This document shows, piece after piece, positions 1-8,786 of a DNA stretch of 64,000 nt. The position numbers and the translations under genes were made by a program. Below the pieces are notes generated by a model. That model was not told the DNA's origin, ran no database searches, and worked only from the letters and a program-made list of their open reading frames with translations. Source of the DNA: Solibacillus sp. FSL W7-1436 (GTDB lineage: Bacteria; Bacillota; Bacilli; Bacillales_A; Planococcaceae); the NCBI RefSeq assembly GCF_038007305.1, contig NZ_JBBOWV010000001.1, forward strand, positions 3,276,501 through 3,340,500, given 5' to 3'. How positions within the stretch are numbered: position 1 is the first letter of the stretch; each line of letters opens with the position of its first letter.

Positions 1-2
1 TA

Positions 3-611
3 AATAAACTATATGCGATCAATGAAGATTATTTCCAGGAAATCAATATTTATATTGCCACACTAGAAATTAAAAAGCAGCATATGCGAGATGTTATCTT
101 ACCAGCACTGCAAAAAGAAATTGTCGATGGACAAAACCCGTTTAAACAGCATGAATTGAAAGATATTGAAATGCAGATCGAGTGGATTGACCGTCGTATG
201 TATGATCTGGAACTATCGCGGGAAGTGGCAATTCAATATGCACCGCAAATCCGGATGATTCAGCAAACGAATCAAATGCTGATTGAAAAAATCCAAAGTT
301 CGATTATGACGACCATCCCTTTATGGCAGTCGCAAATAGCGATGTTATTAAATATGAACAACCAGCGTCGTGCGATAAGGTCCCAGGAACGACTTATGGA
401 TGCATCGGAACAGTTGATGCGTAAAAACGGCAAGATGCTGGAAGTGTCCAAAAAGGCAGCGAATCGCCCGGCATTATCACATAATGATATTGACCGGTTT
501 AAACAAACCCAATTGCAACTGCTGCACGATATTGAAGATACATTACGCGTGCATGTACAGACAGACGAAAAGCGCCATGAAATCGAGCATACGATACTGG
601 AACAGAAATAA
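3..611 (+). CDS. TelA/YaaN-family protein (toxic anion resistance), 5' end cut by window edge
   Basis: The frame is open from base 3, so the first visible Met (base 84) is internal and the N-terminal half lies outside the window. The visible ~202 residues are largely helical and match the C-terminal part of TelA (YaaN in Bacillus): a YFQEINIYIA segment, then LELSREVAIQYAPQIRMIQ, then KIQSS...TIPLWQSQ. TelA proteins are cytosolic and linked to tellurite and other toxic-anion or envelope-stress resistance; their biochemical role is unsettled. The family usually has 350-400 residues, so about half is missing. A terminator follows immediately, so this is the last gene of its transcript. The family call is from recognition of these segments. 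Confidence 0.8.
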   Translation, partial: NKLYAINEDYFQEINIYIATLEIKKQHMRDVILPALQKEIVDGQNPFKQHELKDIEMQIEWIDRRMYDLELSREVAIQYAPQIRMIQQTNQMLIEKIQSSIMTTIPLWQSQIAMLLNMNNQRRAIRSQERLMDASEQLMRKNGKMLEVSKKAANRPALSHNDIDRFKQTQLQLLHDIEDTLRVHVQTDEKRHEIEHTILEQK

Positions 612-655
612 AAAAGGTGTGAGAAAAGCCGTTATGACTTTTCGCACACCTTTTA
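611..655. terminator. Bidirectional terminator
   Basis: A long stem pairs AAAAGGTGTG with CACACCTTTT, extended by AGAAAAG against CTTTTCG. It lies between two convergent genes and has A/T runs on both sides, so it can serve both. Confidence 0.85.
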
Positions 656-659
656 TTTT

Positions 660-857
660 CTAAGCGAAGTATTCTTTGTAGAATCCGCCAACTTCACCTG
701 TGTTGTCGATTACAAAGATGAATTCTTCTGTTTCGTTTTTTACTTCATATTCCTTGCCTACCGTTAATACGTTTGATACTAAATATTTCGATGCATCTGT
801 ATGTACACACTTAACTGTGCGAATTGTCGGTGCATCTTTCCAATTTAAATGTAGCAT
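660..857 (-). CDS. Small conserved protein, DUF6501-like
   Basis: A 65-residue cytosolic protein with no membrane segment or signal. It starts with ATG behind GAGGG. The sequence is beta-rich, with a VGKEYEVKNETEEFIFVIDN core and a GGFYKEYF end, like the small DUF6501 proteins of Bacillus and relatives (from memory, moderately sure). Its function is unknown. It stands alone and converges on the TelA-type gene. Confidence 0.65.
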   Translation of the reverse strand: MLHLNWKDAPTIRTVKCVHTDASKYLVSNVLTVGKEYEVKNETEEFIFVIDNTGEVGGFYKEYFA

Positions 858-1070
858 GTTGTTCCCTCACTTTTAACTAATATCGATACTCTCCTATTTT
901 ATATGATTTTCCTGCCAGTGGAAAGCGCGTTGTAGTAAAAATCGACTTTTCATGCTTCTTATATAAATATATGAAAGCCTCATACATAGGATTAGTTTTA
1001 ATTTAACGTTGTTTCCGATATTTGATAGAACAACTTTTCCATGTTAAACTCACAAACAGAGGTGGAAATT

Positions 1071-1166
1071 ATGGCATTTGGTAGTCTTCCAATGTGGTTT
1101 TTCGCAATTGTAATTGCTTTTGCAATTGTATTTATTTTAATAAGCGAATGGAACTCACGAAAATGA
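1071..1166 (+). CDS. 31-residue single-pass membrane peptide
   Basis: ATG lies 6 bases after GAGGTGG. The peptide is one hydrophobic helix (about residues 7-23) followed by a short polar tail ending NSRK. No homologue is recognised. The good ribosome binding site and clean membrane-helix design support a real small gene. The MITE-like repeat begins at the stop codon. Confidence 0.55.
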   Translation: MAFGSLPMWFFAIVIAFAIVFILISEWNSRK

Positions 1167-1405
1167 GGCCGGGACATAACCCAAAAAAACTATTTTTCTC
1201 TGAGAGAAAAATAGTTTTTTTTGCTAAGCGTTAAAATTGATTTCCATTTCGGGACGCTTTCCACGGGCACGGCCTGAGCCTGTAGTCTCAGGCGTCGTGC
1301 TGTTCCCGTAGGAGTCGCCCTGCATTCCAATCAATTTTTTAAAATATCCGTTTCTTAATAAAGAGTTTCTTCTTATTCAACGGTAATTCTGCTTATGTCC
1401 CAGCC
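1167..1405. repeat. MITE-like element with inverted GGGACATAA ends
   Basis: The ends GGCCGGGACATAA (1167-1179) and TTATGTCCCAGCC (1393-1405) are inverted repeats with one mismatch over 13 bases. Inside is a near-perfect hairpin pairing AACTATTTTTCTC with GAGAAAAATAGTT (about 1188-1216), then a second GC-rich stem built from GGCACGGCCTGAG and CTCAGGCGTCGTG (about 1266-1302). There is no coding frame. GC-rich intergenic blocks with a GGGACGCTTTCC motif are, as I recall, scattered in genomes of this group. This looks like a non-autonomous repeat that also supplies a terminator between convergent genes. Confidence 0.6.
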
Positions 1406-1414
1406 TTATTTCTT

Positions 1415-2149
1415 TTACCGTAATGTCCGTTTCAGGAACTCTTTTGTCCGGTCGTGTTTCGGGTTTACCAGCAATTGTTCCGGTGGGCCTTCCTCAACGA
1501 TAACCCCTTTATCCATGAATACAATCCGGTCCGATACTTCCTTGGCGAATTCCATTTCATGTGTCACGATCAGCATCGTATTTCCCTGGTCTGCGAGATG
1601 GCGCATTACTTTTAATACTTCCCCTACCATTTCAGGATCAAGTGCTGATGTCGGTTCATCAAACAGCATGACATCCGGATCCATCGCCAATGCCCGTGCG
1701 ATGGCGACACGCTGTTTCTGTCCACCGGATAAATGTTTCGGTTTTGCATTTTTATAGGCGCTCATTCCGACAAGCTCCAAATATTTCATCGCATTGCGTG
1801 CTGCTTCATCCTTTGAACGCTTTAGCACTTTGATTTGGCCAACGATACAGTTATTTAATACATCCAAATTATTGAACAGATTAAACTGCTGGAATACCAT
1901 CCCTAAATGCGTACGGTACTTTTCAATCTGATGACCGTCATTTAGAATATTTTCACCATTGTAGATTATTTCCCCGGCTGTCGGTGTTTCCAGTAAATTA
2001 ATACAGCGTAACAGTGTTGATTTCCCGGAACCTGAAGAACCGATCAATGTAACAACTTCCCCTTTGTTTACTTGAAAATTGACATCTTTCAATACTTCGT
2101 GATCGCCGAATTTTTTATTTAAATGGTTAATATCAATTACTACTGTCAT
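1415..2149 (-). CDS. Amino-acid ABC transporter, ATP-binding subunit (GlnQ type, probably lysine)
   Basis: Cytosolic ATPase of about 244 residues that powers a polar amino-acid importer. It has Walker [10 protein letters not shown], signature [15 protein letters not shown], Walker [15 protein letters not shown] and the H-loop THEM. The start at 2149 is preferred over an in-frame ATG at 2161: it follows the permease stop by one base, has AAGGATGGTG upstream, and gives the usual N-terminus. The three genes 3018-3854, 2151-2897 and 1415-2149 form an operon in the order binding protein, permease, ATPase. The lysine riboswitch ahead of the operon makes lysine the likely substrate. Confidence 0.9.
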   Translation of the reverse strand: MTVVIDINHLNKKFGDHEVLKDVNFQVNKGEVVTLIGSSGSGKSTLLRCINLLETPTAGEIIYNGENILNDGHQIEKYRTHLGMVFQQFNLFNNLDVLNNCIVGQIKVLKRSKDEAARNAMKYLELVGMSAYKNAKPKHLSGGQKQRVAIARALAMDPDVMLFDEPTSALDPEMVGEVLKVMRHLADQGNTMLIVTHEMEFAKEVSDRIVFMDKGVIVEEGPPEQLLVNPKHDRTKEFLKRTLR

Positions 2150-2150
2150 C

Positions 2151-2897
2151 TTATTCACCATCCTTATCTAGCTTGTTGCCTGTAATGAGCTCCACTTTAT
2201 ACGAAGACGGTCCGTCCATCTTTTTCTCGAACAACAGCAAGAAGCGCGTTACAGTAAATGTCATAATAAAGTATAATACCGTCGCGATAAAGAACGCTTC
2301 AATATATTTATAGTTACTGCCCGCAATCGAATTCGCCGTAAAGAACAGTTCCACTACCGAAATGACACTTAATACAGATGAATCTTTAATATTCATTACA
2401 AACTGATTTCCTGTTGCAGGTAAAATATTGCGCGCTACTTGCGGCAGAACAATATGAATCATCGTTTGCAGGTGATTCATTCCAATCGCTTGTGCAGCCT
2501 CGAATTGGCCTTTATCAATCGATACGATACCACCACGCACATATTCGGCCATGTAGGCTCCTGTGTTTAAGCTGATAACGATTGAAGCTGCTAAAAAGCG
2601 GTCAATATCGATTCCTAAATAGACAAGACCGTAAAATACGACCATCGCCTGTACCATCATTGGCGTACCTCTGAAAATTTCAACATAAGCTGTTAAAATA
2701 AAATTAATGACTTTCAGAACAGCTGTTTTAATATTTTTCTTGCGTTGTGGAATTGTGTGCATAATTCCGATGAAAAATCCGATCAGTGTTCCGCAAATTG
2801 TCCCGATTATCGCCAAGAGAAGTGCAGTCCAAGCTCCGCGTACAAATAACTCCCAGTTGTCCGTAAACAAGTTCCATGATGATTCTAAAAATGCCAT
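2151..2897 (-). CDS. Amino-acid ABC transporter permease (HisM/GlnP type)
   Basis: Integral membrane subunit of about 248 residues. The start at 2897 (MAFLESSW) has GGAGG 8 bases upstream; a longer frame to 2984 lacks such a site. The hydrophobic segments fit five membrane helices. The EAA loop that docks on the ATPase is visible as [21 protein letters not shown]. The stop is one base before the ATPase start, which suggests translational coupling. Substrate is inferred from the riboswitch upstream. Confidence 0.9.
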   Translation of the reverse strand: MAFLESSWNLFTDNWELFVRGAWTALLLAIIGTICGTLIGFFIGIMHTIPQRKKNIKTAVLKVINFILTAYVEIFRGTPMMVQAMVVFYGLVYLGIDIDRFLAASIVISLNTGAYMAEYVRGGIVSIDKGQFEAAQAIGMNHLQTMIHIVLPQVARNILPATGNQFVMNIKDSSVLSVISVVELFFTANSIAGSNYKYIEAFFIATVLYFIMTFTVTRFLLLFEKKMDGPSSYKVELITGNKLDKDGE

Positions 2898-3017
2898 CGC
2901 CTTGTCCTCCATTTCTTTGTTTCTACTATTTATGTATGAAACCATAATTTTAATAGAAAAAGGTTGTCTTCCGTCTGCCGGCAAGACAACCTCATTAAAA
3001 CTGTTAATGCTACACGA

Positions 3018-3854
3018 TTATTGTGCTGCTGGTTGATTTGCAATTGCGTCTTCCATTAATTGTTGACGCTCTTCTTCCGAAATTTCAGCTAAAACTTTGT
3101 TAATTTGTTCACGTAAATCCGAACCTTTTTTCAAACCTACCGCTACAGCTGTTGACGCTTCGTCTGCTTCGAAGTTTGGTTCAGGGACAATGTATTTAAT
3201 ATTATTCAGCGCCATCTCAGCAGAGATACCTTCCGGACGTTCTGATACATATCCATCGATTGCACCAGACTGTAATTGAACGCGCATTGCACCGAAATCA
3301 GTTGCCGCTACTTGCTTTTGAACACCTTCGATTTGATCGATTACATCATAGTGTGTTGTCGCTTGCTGACCTGTAATTTTTGCACCTGCAAAGTCTGATA
3401 ATGAAGTTGCATTTGCATAAGGGCCGTCTTCTTTTACAACAATGACATAGTCACTAGTGTAATAGTTTTCTGTAAAATCAATTACTTCCATACGTTCAGG
3501 CATTGGTGACATACCCGCAATTACCAGGTCAATGGCACCCGATTGCAATGATGGGATTAAGCCATCCCAGTCTGTTTTAACAATTTGTAATTCCATGTCC
3601 AGACCTTCTGCAATTTTTTTCGCAATTTCCACATCATAGCCTGCTGCATATTCCTTAGAACCTGCAATCTGAACTCCGCCATTAGCATCATCCTTTTGTG
3701 ACCAGTTGAAAGGCGCATAGGCTGCTTCCATACCGATTTTAATCACTTTTTTATCCGAATCGGAACCGCTTGTAGTACCTTCATCGCTTGAACCACATGC
3801 TGCCAGCAATAACATTGTCATAGCAGTCAATAAAATCAATAGTCTCTTTTTCAT
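3018..3854 (-). CDS. Amino-acid ABC transporter substrate-binding lipoprotein (SBP family 3)
   Basis: Extracellular solute-binding lipoprotein of 278 residues. It starts with MKKRLL behind AAGGAGAG; a longer frame to 3911 has no ribosome binding site and runs into the leader terminator. The signal peptide ends in the lipobox LLAAC, so Cys is lipidated. The mature part is the type-3 fold: IGMEAAYAPFNW near the start, GYDVEIAKKIAE, then AIDLVIAGMSPMPER. It is the first gene of the transporter operon and sits directly behind a lysine riboswitch, so it probably binds lysine; arginine or other basic amino acids cannot be excluded. Confidence 0.9.
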   Translation of the reverse strand: MKKRLLILLTAMTMLLLAACGSSDEGTTSGSDSDKKVIKIGMEAAYAPFNWSQKDDANGGVQIAGSKEYAAGYDVEIAKKIAEGLDMELQIVKTDWDGLIPSLQSGAIDLVIAGMSPMPERMEVIDFTENYYTSDYVIVVKEDGPYANATSLSDFAGAKITGQQATTHYDVIDQIEGVQKQVAATDFGAMRVQLQSGAIDGYVSERPEGISAEMALNNIKYIVPEPNFEADEASTAVAVGLKKGSDLREQINKVLAEISEEERQQLMEDAIANQPAAQ

Positions 3855-3897
3855 AGAAAATCTCTCCTTATTTGTTAATTTTCGGACGCCGTATATG

Positions 3898-3933
3898 CAA
3901 AAAACGACCATAAAGAAGAACTTTAGGTCGTTT
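3898..3933 (-). terminator. Riboswitch-controlled terminator
   Basis: The stem pairs AAACGACC with GGTCGTTT, extended by AAAG/CTTT, and is followed on the minus strand by a run of T. It sits just downstream of the lysine riboswitch and ahead of the transporter operon, as expected for the expression platform of an L-box. Confidence 0.85.
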
Positions 3934-3949
3934 AAATTATAATTAGCCC

Positions 3950-4172
3950 GAATCCTCTACAGTTCCCATTTTGAGATAGCACAACTCAACCATCAGGGAT
4001 ATAGATGATTGAGACAGTTCTGCAATTATTCACTGCAGACCCAGCATTGTAAATTTGAGCGTTTACAACACTTCGGCGATATTTCCTTCTCTTATATTTC
4101 CCGGCCAGCTCATGGCTCCATATAAAACTATTAAGTATCGCGCCTCTACCTCACGAGATTGTGAGGTTTTGA
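3950..4172 (-). ncRNA. Lysine riboswitch (L-box) leader
   Basis: Read on the minus strand, the leader carries the conserved L-box blocks in order: GAGGTAGAGGCGCG, GGAGCCATG, GCCGAAGTG, GCTGGGTC, AACTGTC and GTGCTATCT, separated by stems. A terminator follows and the transporter operon starts 44 bases further on. In known L-boxes lysine binding favours the terminator, so lysine should shut off transport genes. The ends are approximate. Confidence 0.9.
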
Positions 4173-4190
4173 TATGAAATTGATATGTTT

Positions 4191-4219
4191 ATATTACATT
4201 ATTGCGACATTTCCGTCAA
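4191..4219 (-). promoter_or_regulatory. Sigma-A type promoter of the lysine-transport leader
   Basis: TTGACG (4214-4219) and TAATAT (4191-4196) are 17 bases apart. Transcription would begin about 10 bases upstream of the riboswitch, which fits. Confidence 0.8.
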
Positions 4220-4245
4220 CAATCATTTTTCTGAAATTTATCTGT

Positions 4246-4288
4246 AAAAAAAAGCTAATGCGCAATACGTAAAGTATCGCGCATTAGG
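4246..4288 (-). terminator. Terminator of the odhAB operon
   Basis: CTAATGCGC pairs with GCGCATTAG, followed on the minus strand by a run of eight T. It lies directly after odhB. Confidence 0.9.
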
Positions 4289-4301
4289 AGAGTAAACTCT
4301 A

Positions 4302-5570
4302 TTAAGAATTTAATAATAAATCTTCTGGGTTTTCGATCATTTCTTTAACTGTTTTTAAGAAGCCAACAGAATCTTTACCATCGATGATACGGTGGTCGTA
4401 AGATAATGCTACATACATCATTGGACGAATTTGAACTTCACCATTAACAGCTACTGGACGGTTTACGATTGAGTGCATACCTAAAATACCAGCTTGAGTA
4501 CCGTTCATGATTGGTGTTGACATTAATGAACCGAATACACCACCGTTTGTGATTGTGAACGATCCGCCAGCCATGTCGTTTAAGCCTAATTTTTTGTCGC
4601 GTGCTTTACCAGCTAATTCTGCAATGTTTTTCTCGATTTCAGCGAAGTTTTTCGCATTTGCATCACGAACAACCGGTACTACTAAACCTTCTTCAGTTGA
4701 TACAGCAATACCGATATCAAAGAAGTTGTTTAAGTGAATTTCGTCACCGTTAATTTGTGCATTTACATATGGATATTTCTTTAATGCTGCTACTACAGCT
4801 TTTGTGAAGAATGACATGAAGCCTAGTTTAATATCGTTAGCTTTCACGAACTCATCTTGTTTACGCTTACGTAATGCCATAATGTTCGTCATATCAATTT
4901 CGTTGAAAGTAGTTAACATTGCTGTTGATTGTTTTACTTCTAATAAACGTTTAGCAATTGTTTGACGACGACGGCTCATTTTTTCAACTGTTACACGGTC
5001 TGTATCAGCTGCTGGTGTAAAGATCATTGGACCATTACCTGCTGCTGGCGCTTGAGCTGCTGGTGCTGCAGGAGCCGCTGGTGCTGTACCATGTGCTGCA
5101 ACGTCTTGTACACGTACACGACCTTGTGGATCAACAGGTGAAATTGCTGCTAAGTCGATGCCTTTTTCACGAGCTAATTTACGAGCTGCTGGTGAAGCGA
5201 TTACACGCTCACCTGAAGTTTCTTCAACTGCAACTGGTGCAGGTGCTGCTTTAGGTGCTTCTTCTTTTGCTGGAGCCGGAGCTTCCTCTTTTGCTGGAGC
5301 TTCTTCTTTAGCAGCTGGTGCAGGTGCTGCGCCTTCGCCAGCTTCAACTACTGCGATTACTTGTCCAACTAATACAGTATCGCCTTCTTCAGCTAAAATT
5401 TGCTTTAAAACGCCTGCTTCTTCAGAGATGATTTCAGCATTAACTTTATCAGTTTCCAACTCAACGATGAATTCGCCTTTTTCTACGCGATCTCCAACTT
5501 TTTTCACCCACTGGGCAATTGTACCTTCAGTAATTGATTCTGCTAATTCAGGGACTTTAATTTCAGCCAC
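4302..5570 (-). CDS. odhB: 2-oxoglutarate dehydrogenase E2, dihydrolipoyllysine succinyltransferase
   Basis: E2 core of the 2-oxoglutarate dehydrogenase complex; it moves the succinyl group from E1-bound thiamine diphosphate via lipoate to CoA in the citric acid cycle. From the N-terminus: a lipoyl domain with the modified Lys in [10 protein letters not shown], an Ala/Pro/Glu linker, an E1/E3-binding domain ([18 protein letters not shown]), a second Ala/Pro linker, and the catalytic domain ending in [11 protein letters not shown] prefer a GTG start at 5570, 8 bases from AAGGAGG, giving the [12 protein letters not shown] start of known OdhB; the ATG at 5576 is only 2 bases from the site. It is the second gene after odhA, with 93 bases between. 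Confidence 0.93.
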   Translation of the reverse strand: MAEIKVPELAESITEGTIAQWVKKVGDRVEKGEFIVELETDKVNAEIISEEAGVLKQILAEEGDTVLVGQVIAVVEAGEGAAPAPAAKEEAPAKEEAPAPAKEEAPKAAPAPVAVEETSGERVIASPAARKLAREKGIDLAAISPVDPQGRVRVQDVAAHGTAPAAPAAPAAQAPAAGNGPMIFTPAADTDRVTVEKMSRRRQTIAKRLLEVKQSTAMLTTFNEIDMTNIMALRKRKQDEFVKANDIKLGFMSFFTKAVVAALKKYPYVNAQINGDEIHLNNFFDIGIAVSTEEGLVVPVVRDANAKNFAEIEKNIAELAGKARDKKLGLNDMAGGSFTITNGGVFGSLMSTPIMNGTQAGILGMHSIVNRPVAVNGEVQIRPMMYVALSYDHRIIDGKDSVGFLKTVKEMIENPEDLLLNS

Positions 5571-5663
5571 GTTCATATCCTCCTTTAATTACGCTACACA
5601 TTCATTGTATAGCAAGCCACTTCTATTTTAAATAGAAGCAGCTCTTTTTAAACAAATCATTTA

Positions 5664-8471
5664 TTACTTTTCAAGTGCTTCGTTCACTAATTTAGCTTGT
5701 GCTGCTTTATGTGAATCGCCGTCACCTTCAGAAGTTGAGCTCATTGCAGGACGTCCTACATAGCGCACTTTTTTGCCTTCTGCGATATCATATAATGTTT
5801 CAAGAACGTATGTCCATGAACCTTGGTTTTTCGGTTCTTCCTGTACCCAAACTATTTCTTTAACATTCGGGAAGCGAGCGATAATATCTTTCACTTGTTG
5901 TGCAGGGAATGGATAAATTTGTTCCACACGAACAATGTGTAAGTGATCTAAGCCTTCGCCGTCTTTCACGCGTTCAGCTAAATCGATCATTACTTTACCA
6001 GTACCAAGCACTACTTTTTCAACCGCTTCTGTGTTTTTACCTAAACCTTCTTGCTCGATTACTTCTTGGAAGCGACCATTTGCAAGTTGTTCAGCAGTAG
6101 CTGCAGCTAATGGGTGACGTAAAAGTGATTTTGGAGAAACCACTACTAATGGACGTACACCTTCTGTACCTAATAATGCAGCTTGACGGCGTAATAAGTG
6201 GTAGTAGTTGCCTGCATTTGAACAGTTTGCTACGAACCAGTTATTTTCTGCAGATAATTGCAGGAATCGTTCCATACGGCTTGATGAGTGTTCCGGACCT
6301 TGACCTTCATAACCATGTGGTAAAAGAAGTACGAATCCAGATTTTTGGCCCCATTTAGCGCGTGCACTTGAAATGAAGTTATCAAACATTACTTGCGCCA
6401 TGTTTGCAAAGTCACCGAATTGTGCTTCCCATACAGATAGTACATTTTGGTTTTCTAAATTATACCCGTATTCAAAACCTACAACACCTGCTTCTGTAAG
6501 TGGTGAGTTGTAAACAGTGAATGATGCTTTTGCACCTTCAATGTGATGCAATGGTGTGAATTCAGAACCATTATTTTTATCATGTAATACTAAGTGACGT
6601 TGAGAGAACGTACCACGCTGTGCATCCTGACCAGTGAAACGAACCGGTGTGCCATCTTGTGTGATTGTTGCATATGCTAATGTTTCAGCATGACCCCAGT
6701 CAATTTTGCCATCTGCGAAAGCATCACGGCGTTTTGCTAAAATTTTCCCTAACTTGTTTTGCGGTTCGAAACCATCTGCAAACACAAGTAAATCTTCATT
6801 AACTTTAGCCAGACGCTCAGCATCTACTTTAGTATCGATTTCAGGGAATTCGATTTTTAGTTCTTCCGGCATATTAGGCGTTACATGCTCGTCTTTTTCA
6901 GCCATTTCTTTTACATGATCATACGCAGCTTGCATTTCCGCATAAATAGCAGTATCTAAAGCTTTTACTTCATCCGCTGATAAAATGCCGGCTTCTGCTA
7001 ATTCCGCACCATACAATGCACGAATCGGCTCATGTTTTGCAACTAATTTATATGTTTCAGGGTTTGTTACTGTCGGATCATCTGTTTCGTTATGACCGTA
7101 ACGGCGGTAACCGATTAGGTCGATTACGATATCCTTTTTGAACTTCGCACGGTATTCCGCTACAAAGCGACCAACAGCTGCCACTGTTTCAGGGCTGTCA
7201 GCGTTTACATGAATAACCGGAATATCATAGCCTTTTGCAGGGTCAGATGAATACATAGATGAACGTGAATCATGTAATTCAGTTGTGAAACCGATCATGT
7301 TGTTCGCGATAATCTGTACTGTACCACCAGTTGTGAATCCTTCTGTTTGAGAGAAGTTAAAGCCTTCAGTAACAATCCCTTGACCAGCGAATGCCGCGTC
7401 ACCGTGCAGGATGATACCGAATGCATTTGATGGATCATGTTTCGCAACGCCTGCTGCTGATACATCATCTTGTGCTGCACGTACAGAACCGATTACAATC
7501 GGGTTCCCTACTTCAAGGTGAGACGGGTTGTAGGCTAATTTCACGTTCAATCCAGAATCATGAGTATATGATGCACCCATATGATACTTAACGTCGCCAG
7601 TCCAGCCTTTTGTAATTTCTAATTTACCGTCTTCAGGGAAGAAAAGATCATTAGAAACGTGGGCGAAATCAGAGAACATCATATCGTATGGTTTTTTTAA
7701 TACGTGAGTTAATACGTTTAAACGACCACGGTGTGCCATACCAATTCGAACGTTTTTTACACCTTTAGCTTCAGATGATTTGATAATTTCATCTAATAAA
7801 ATAATTTGAGTATCTAAACCTTCTCCAGAGAAACGTTTTTGACCAACAAATGTTTTATGAATGAATTTTTCGAAGTTTTCAATGCGTGTTAAACGCTCTA
7901 ATACTGCTTTCTTTTCTTCAGCAGATAACGTTTTTTTGAACGCTCCGCCTTCGACTTGCGCTTCGATCCAAGCACGTTCTTCCGCATTTTGTAAATGTGC
8001 AACTTCAACACCGATTTTGTCTGTATAAACAGATTTTAAGTAATCAATCGCTTCCTTACCGTTTGTAACACCTGCAGGAACATTTGCAAAAAATACTGAT
8101 GCAGGAATAGCCTGTAGATCTGCTGCTGTTAAATTGAATACGCTTTCTTCAATGCGTGAAGTATCTAATTGACGATTTTTTAATGGGTATAAATCTGCTG
8201 CTAAATGGCCGTATTCACGAATTGATTCTGCCAACTTAACTGCTGCTAATACTTTTTTGTAGTCTCCAGTACCTGTTACTGCTGCTGTTACAACCGGTTG
8301 TTGACCATCTGCAAATACAGGACCACCGTAAGCTTGGAATAATTCTACTAGTTCCGGTTCCACTTCTTCAGGAGATTGCAGGAATAAGTCATACTGCTCT
8401 AATACATAACCTAAGTTAGGACCAGAAAACGCTGACCATGGAGAACCTGCAGGTAATACATTGTTCGACAT
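5664..8471 (-). CDS. odhA: 2-oxoglutarate dehydrogenase E1 component
   Basis: Thiamine-diphosphate-dependent E1 of about 935 residues that decarboxylates 2-oxoglutarate and loads succinyl onto the lipoyl arm of OdhB. Visible marks are IGMAHRGRLNVL, AYNPSHLE, HGDAAFAGQG, YRRYGHNETDDP (ThDP/Mg region), FTGQDAQRGTFSQRH and LPHGYEGQGPEHSS. The ATG at 8471 lies 8 bases after GGAGG; the longer frame to 8486 begins with a TTG that overlaps that site, so it is unlikely. Length agrees with Bacillus OdhA. Forms an operon with odhB. Confidence 0.95.
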   Translation of the reverse strand: MSNNVLPAGSPWSAFSGPNLGYVLEQYDLFLQSPEEVEPELVELFQAYGGPVFADGQQPVVTAAVTGTGDYKKVLAAVKLAESIREYGHLAADLYPLKNRQLDTSRIEESVFNLTAADLQAIPASVFFANVPAGVTNGKEAIDYLKSVYTDKIGVEVAHLQNAEERAWIEAQVEGGAFKKTLSAEEKKAVLERLTRIENFEKFIHKTFVGQKRFSGEGLDTQIILLDEIIKSSEAKGVKNVRIGMAHRGRLNVLTHVLKKPYDMMFSDFAHVSNDLFFPEDGKLEITKGWTGDVKYHMGASYTHDSGLNVKLAYNPSHLEVGNPIVIGSVRAAQDDVSAAGVAKHDPSNAFGIILHGDAAFAGQGIVTEGFNFSQTEGFTTGGTVQIIANNMIGFTTELHDSRSSMYSSDPAKGYDIPVIHVNADSPETVAAVGRFVAEYRAKFKKDIVIDLIGYRRYGHNETDDPTVTNPETYKLVAKHEPIRALYGAELAEAGILSADEVKALDTAIYAEMQAAYDHVKEMAEKDEHVTPNMPEELKIEFPEIDTKVDAERLAKVNEDLLVFADGFEPQNKLGKILAKRRDAFADGKIDWGHAETLAYATITQDGTPVRFTGQDAQRGTFSQRHLVLHDKNNGSEFTPLHHIEGAKASFTVYNSPLTEAGVVGFEYGYNLENQNVLSVWEAQFGDFANMAQVMFDNFISSARAKWGQKSGFVLLLPHGYEGQGPEHSSSRMERFLQLSAENNWFVANCSNAGNYYHLLRRQAALLGTEGVRPLVVVSPKSLLRHPLAAATAEQLANGRFQEVIEQEGLGKNTEAVEKVVLGTGKVMIDLAERVKDGEGLDHLHIVRVEQIYPFPAQQVKDIIARFPNVKEIVWVQEEPKNQGSWTYVLETLYDIAEGKKVRYVGRPAMSSTSEGDGDSHKAAQAKLVNEALEK

Positions 8472-8786
8472 GAAAATAACCTCCAAATTTTGCCTTATGG
8501 CTGTTCCAATAATTTACTTAAAAAGGTATAATATTGTATATTGCAATACAAAAATTACCTTCTTTTGTAAGTAGATAAATTAAGTACCCTCTTTTTATCT
8601 ACCAAAACAAAGCAAATAATATTTTATCATTCTTCCACATGGACTAAAAGCACATTTTTAAACGGCGGAAGAACATTTTTTCCATCTCAATCTTACTACT
8701 CTTCACAAAAAATACAACTCTTTTTATCAAATTAAGCAATTTTTTTCGTGAACTATTGAAATAGTAATTAGATTGACTAAAATTAT
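8472..8786. other. Intergenic region upstream of odhA
   Basis: This very AT-rich stretch must hold the odhAB promoter. A palindrome TATTGCAATA lies near 8540, about 70 bases before the odhA start, beside a TATTAT-like -10 box. I could not settle on a -35 box. The part near 8640-8786 beside the kinase stop shows no strong hairpin. Confidence 0.4.

Noticed and set aside
4021-4120. Possibility that the 3.9-4.2 kb leader is a T-box
   Set aside because: No T-box sequence or specifier loop is visible, whereas the ordered L-box blocks are.
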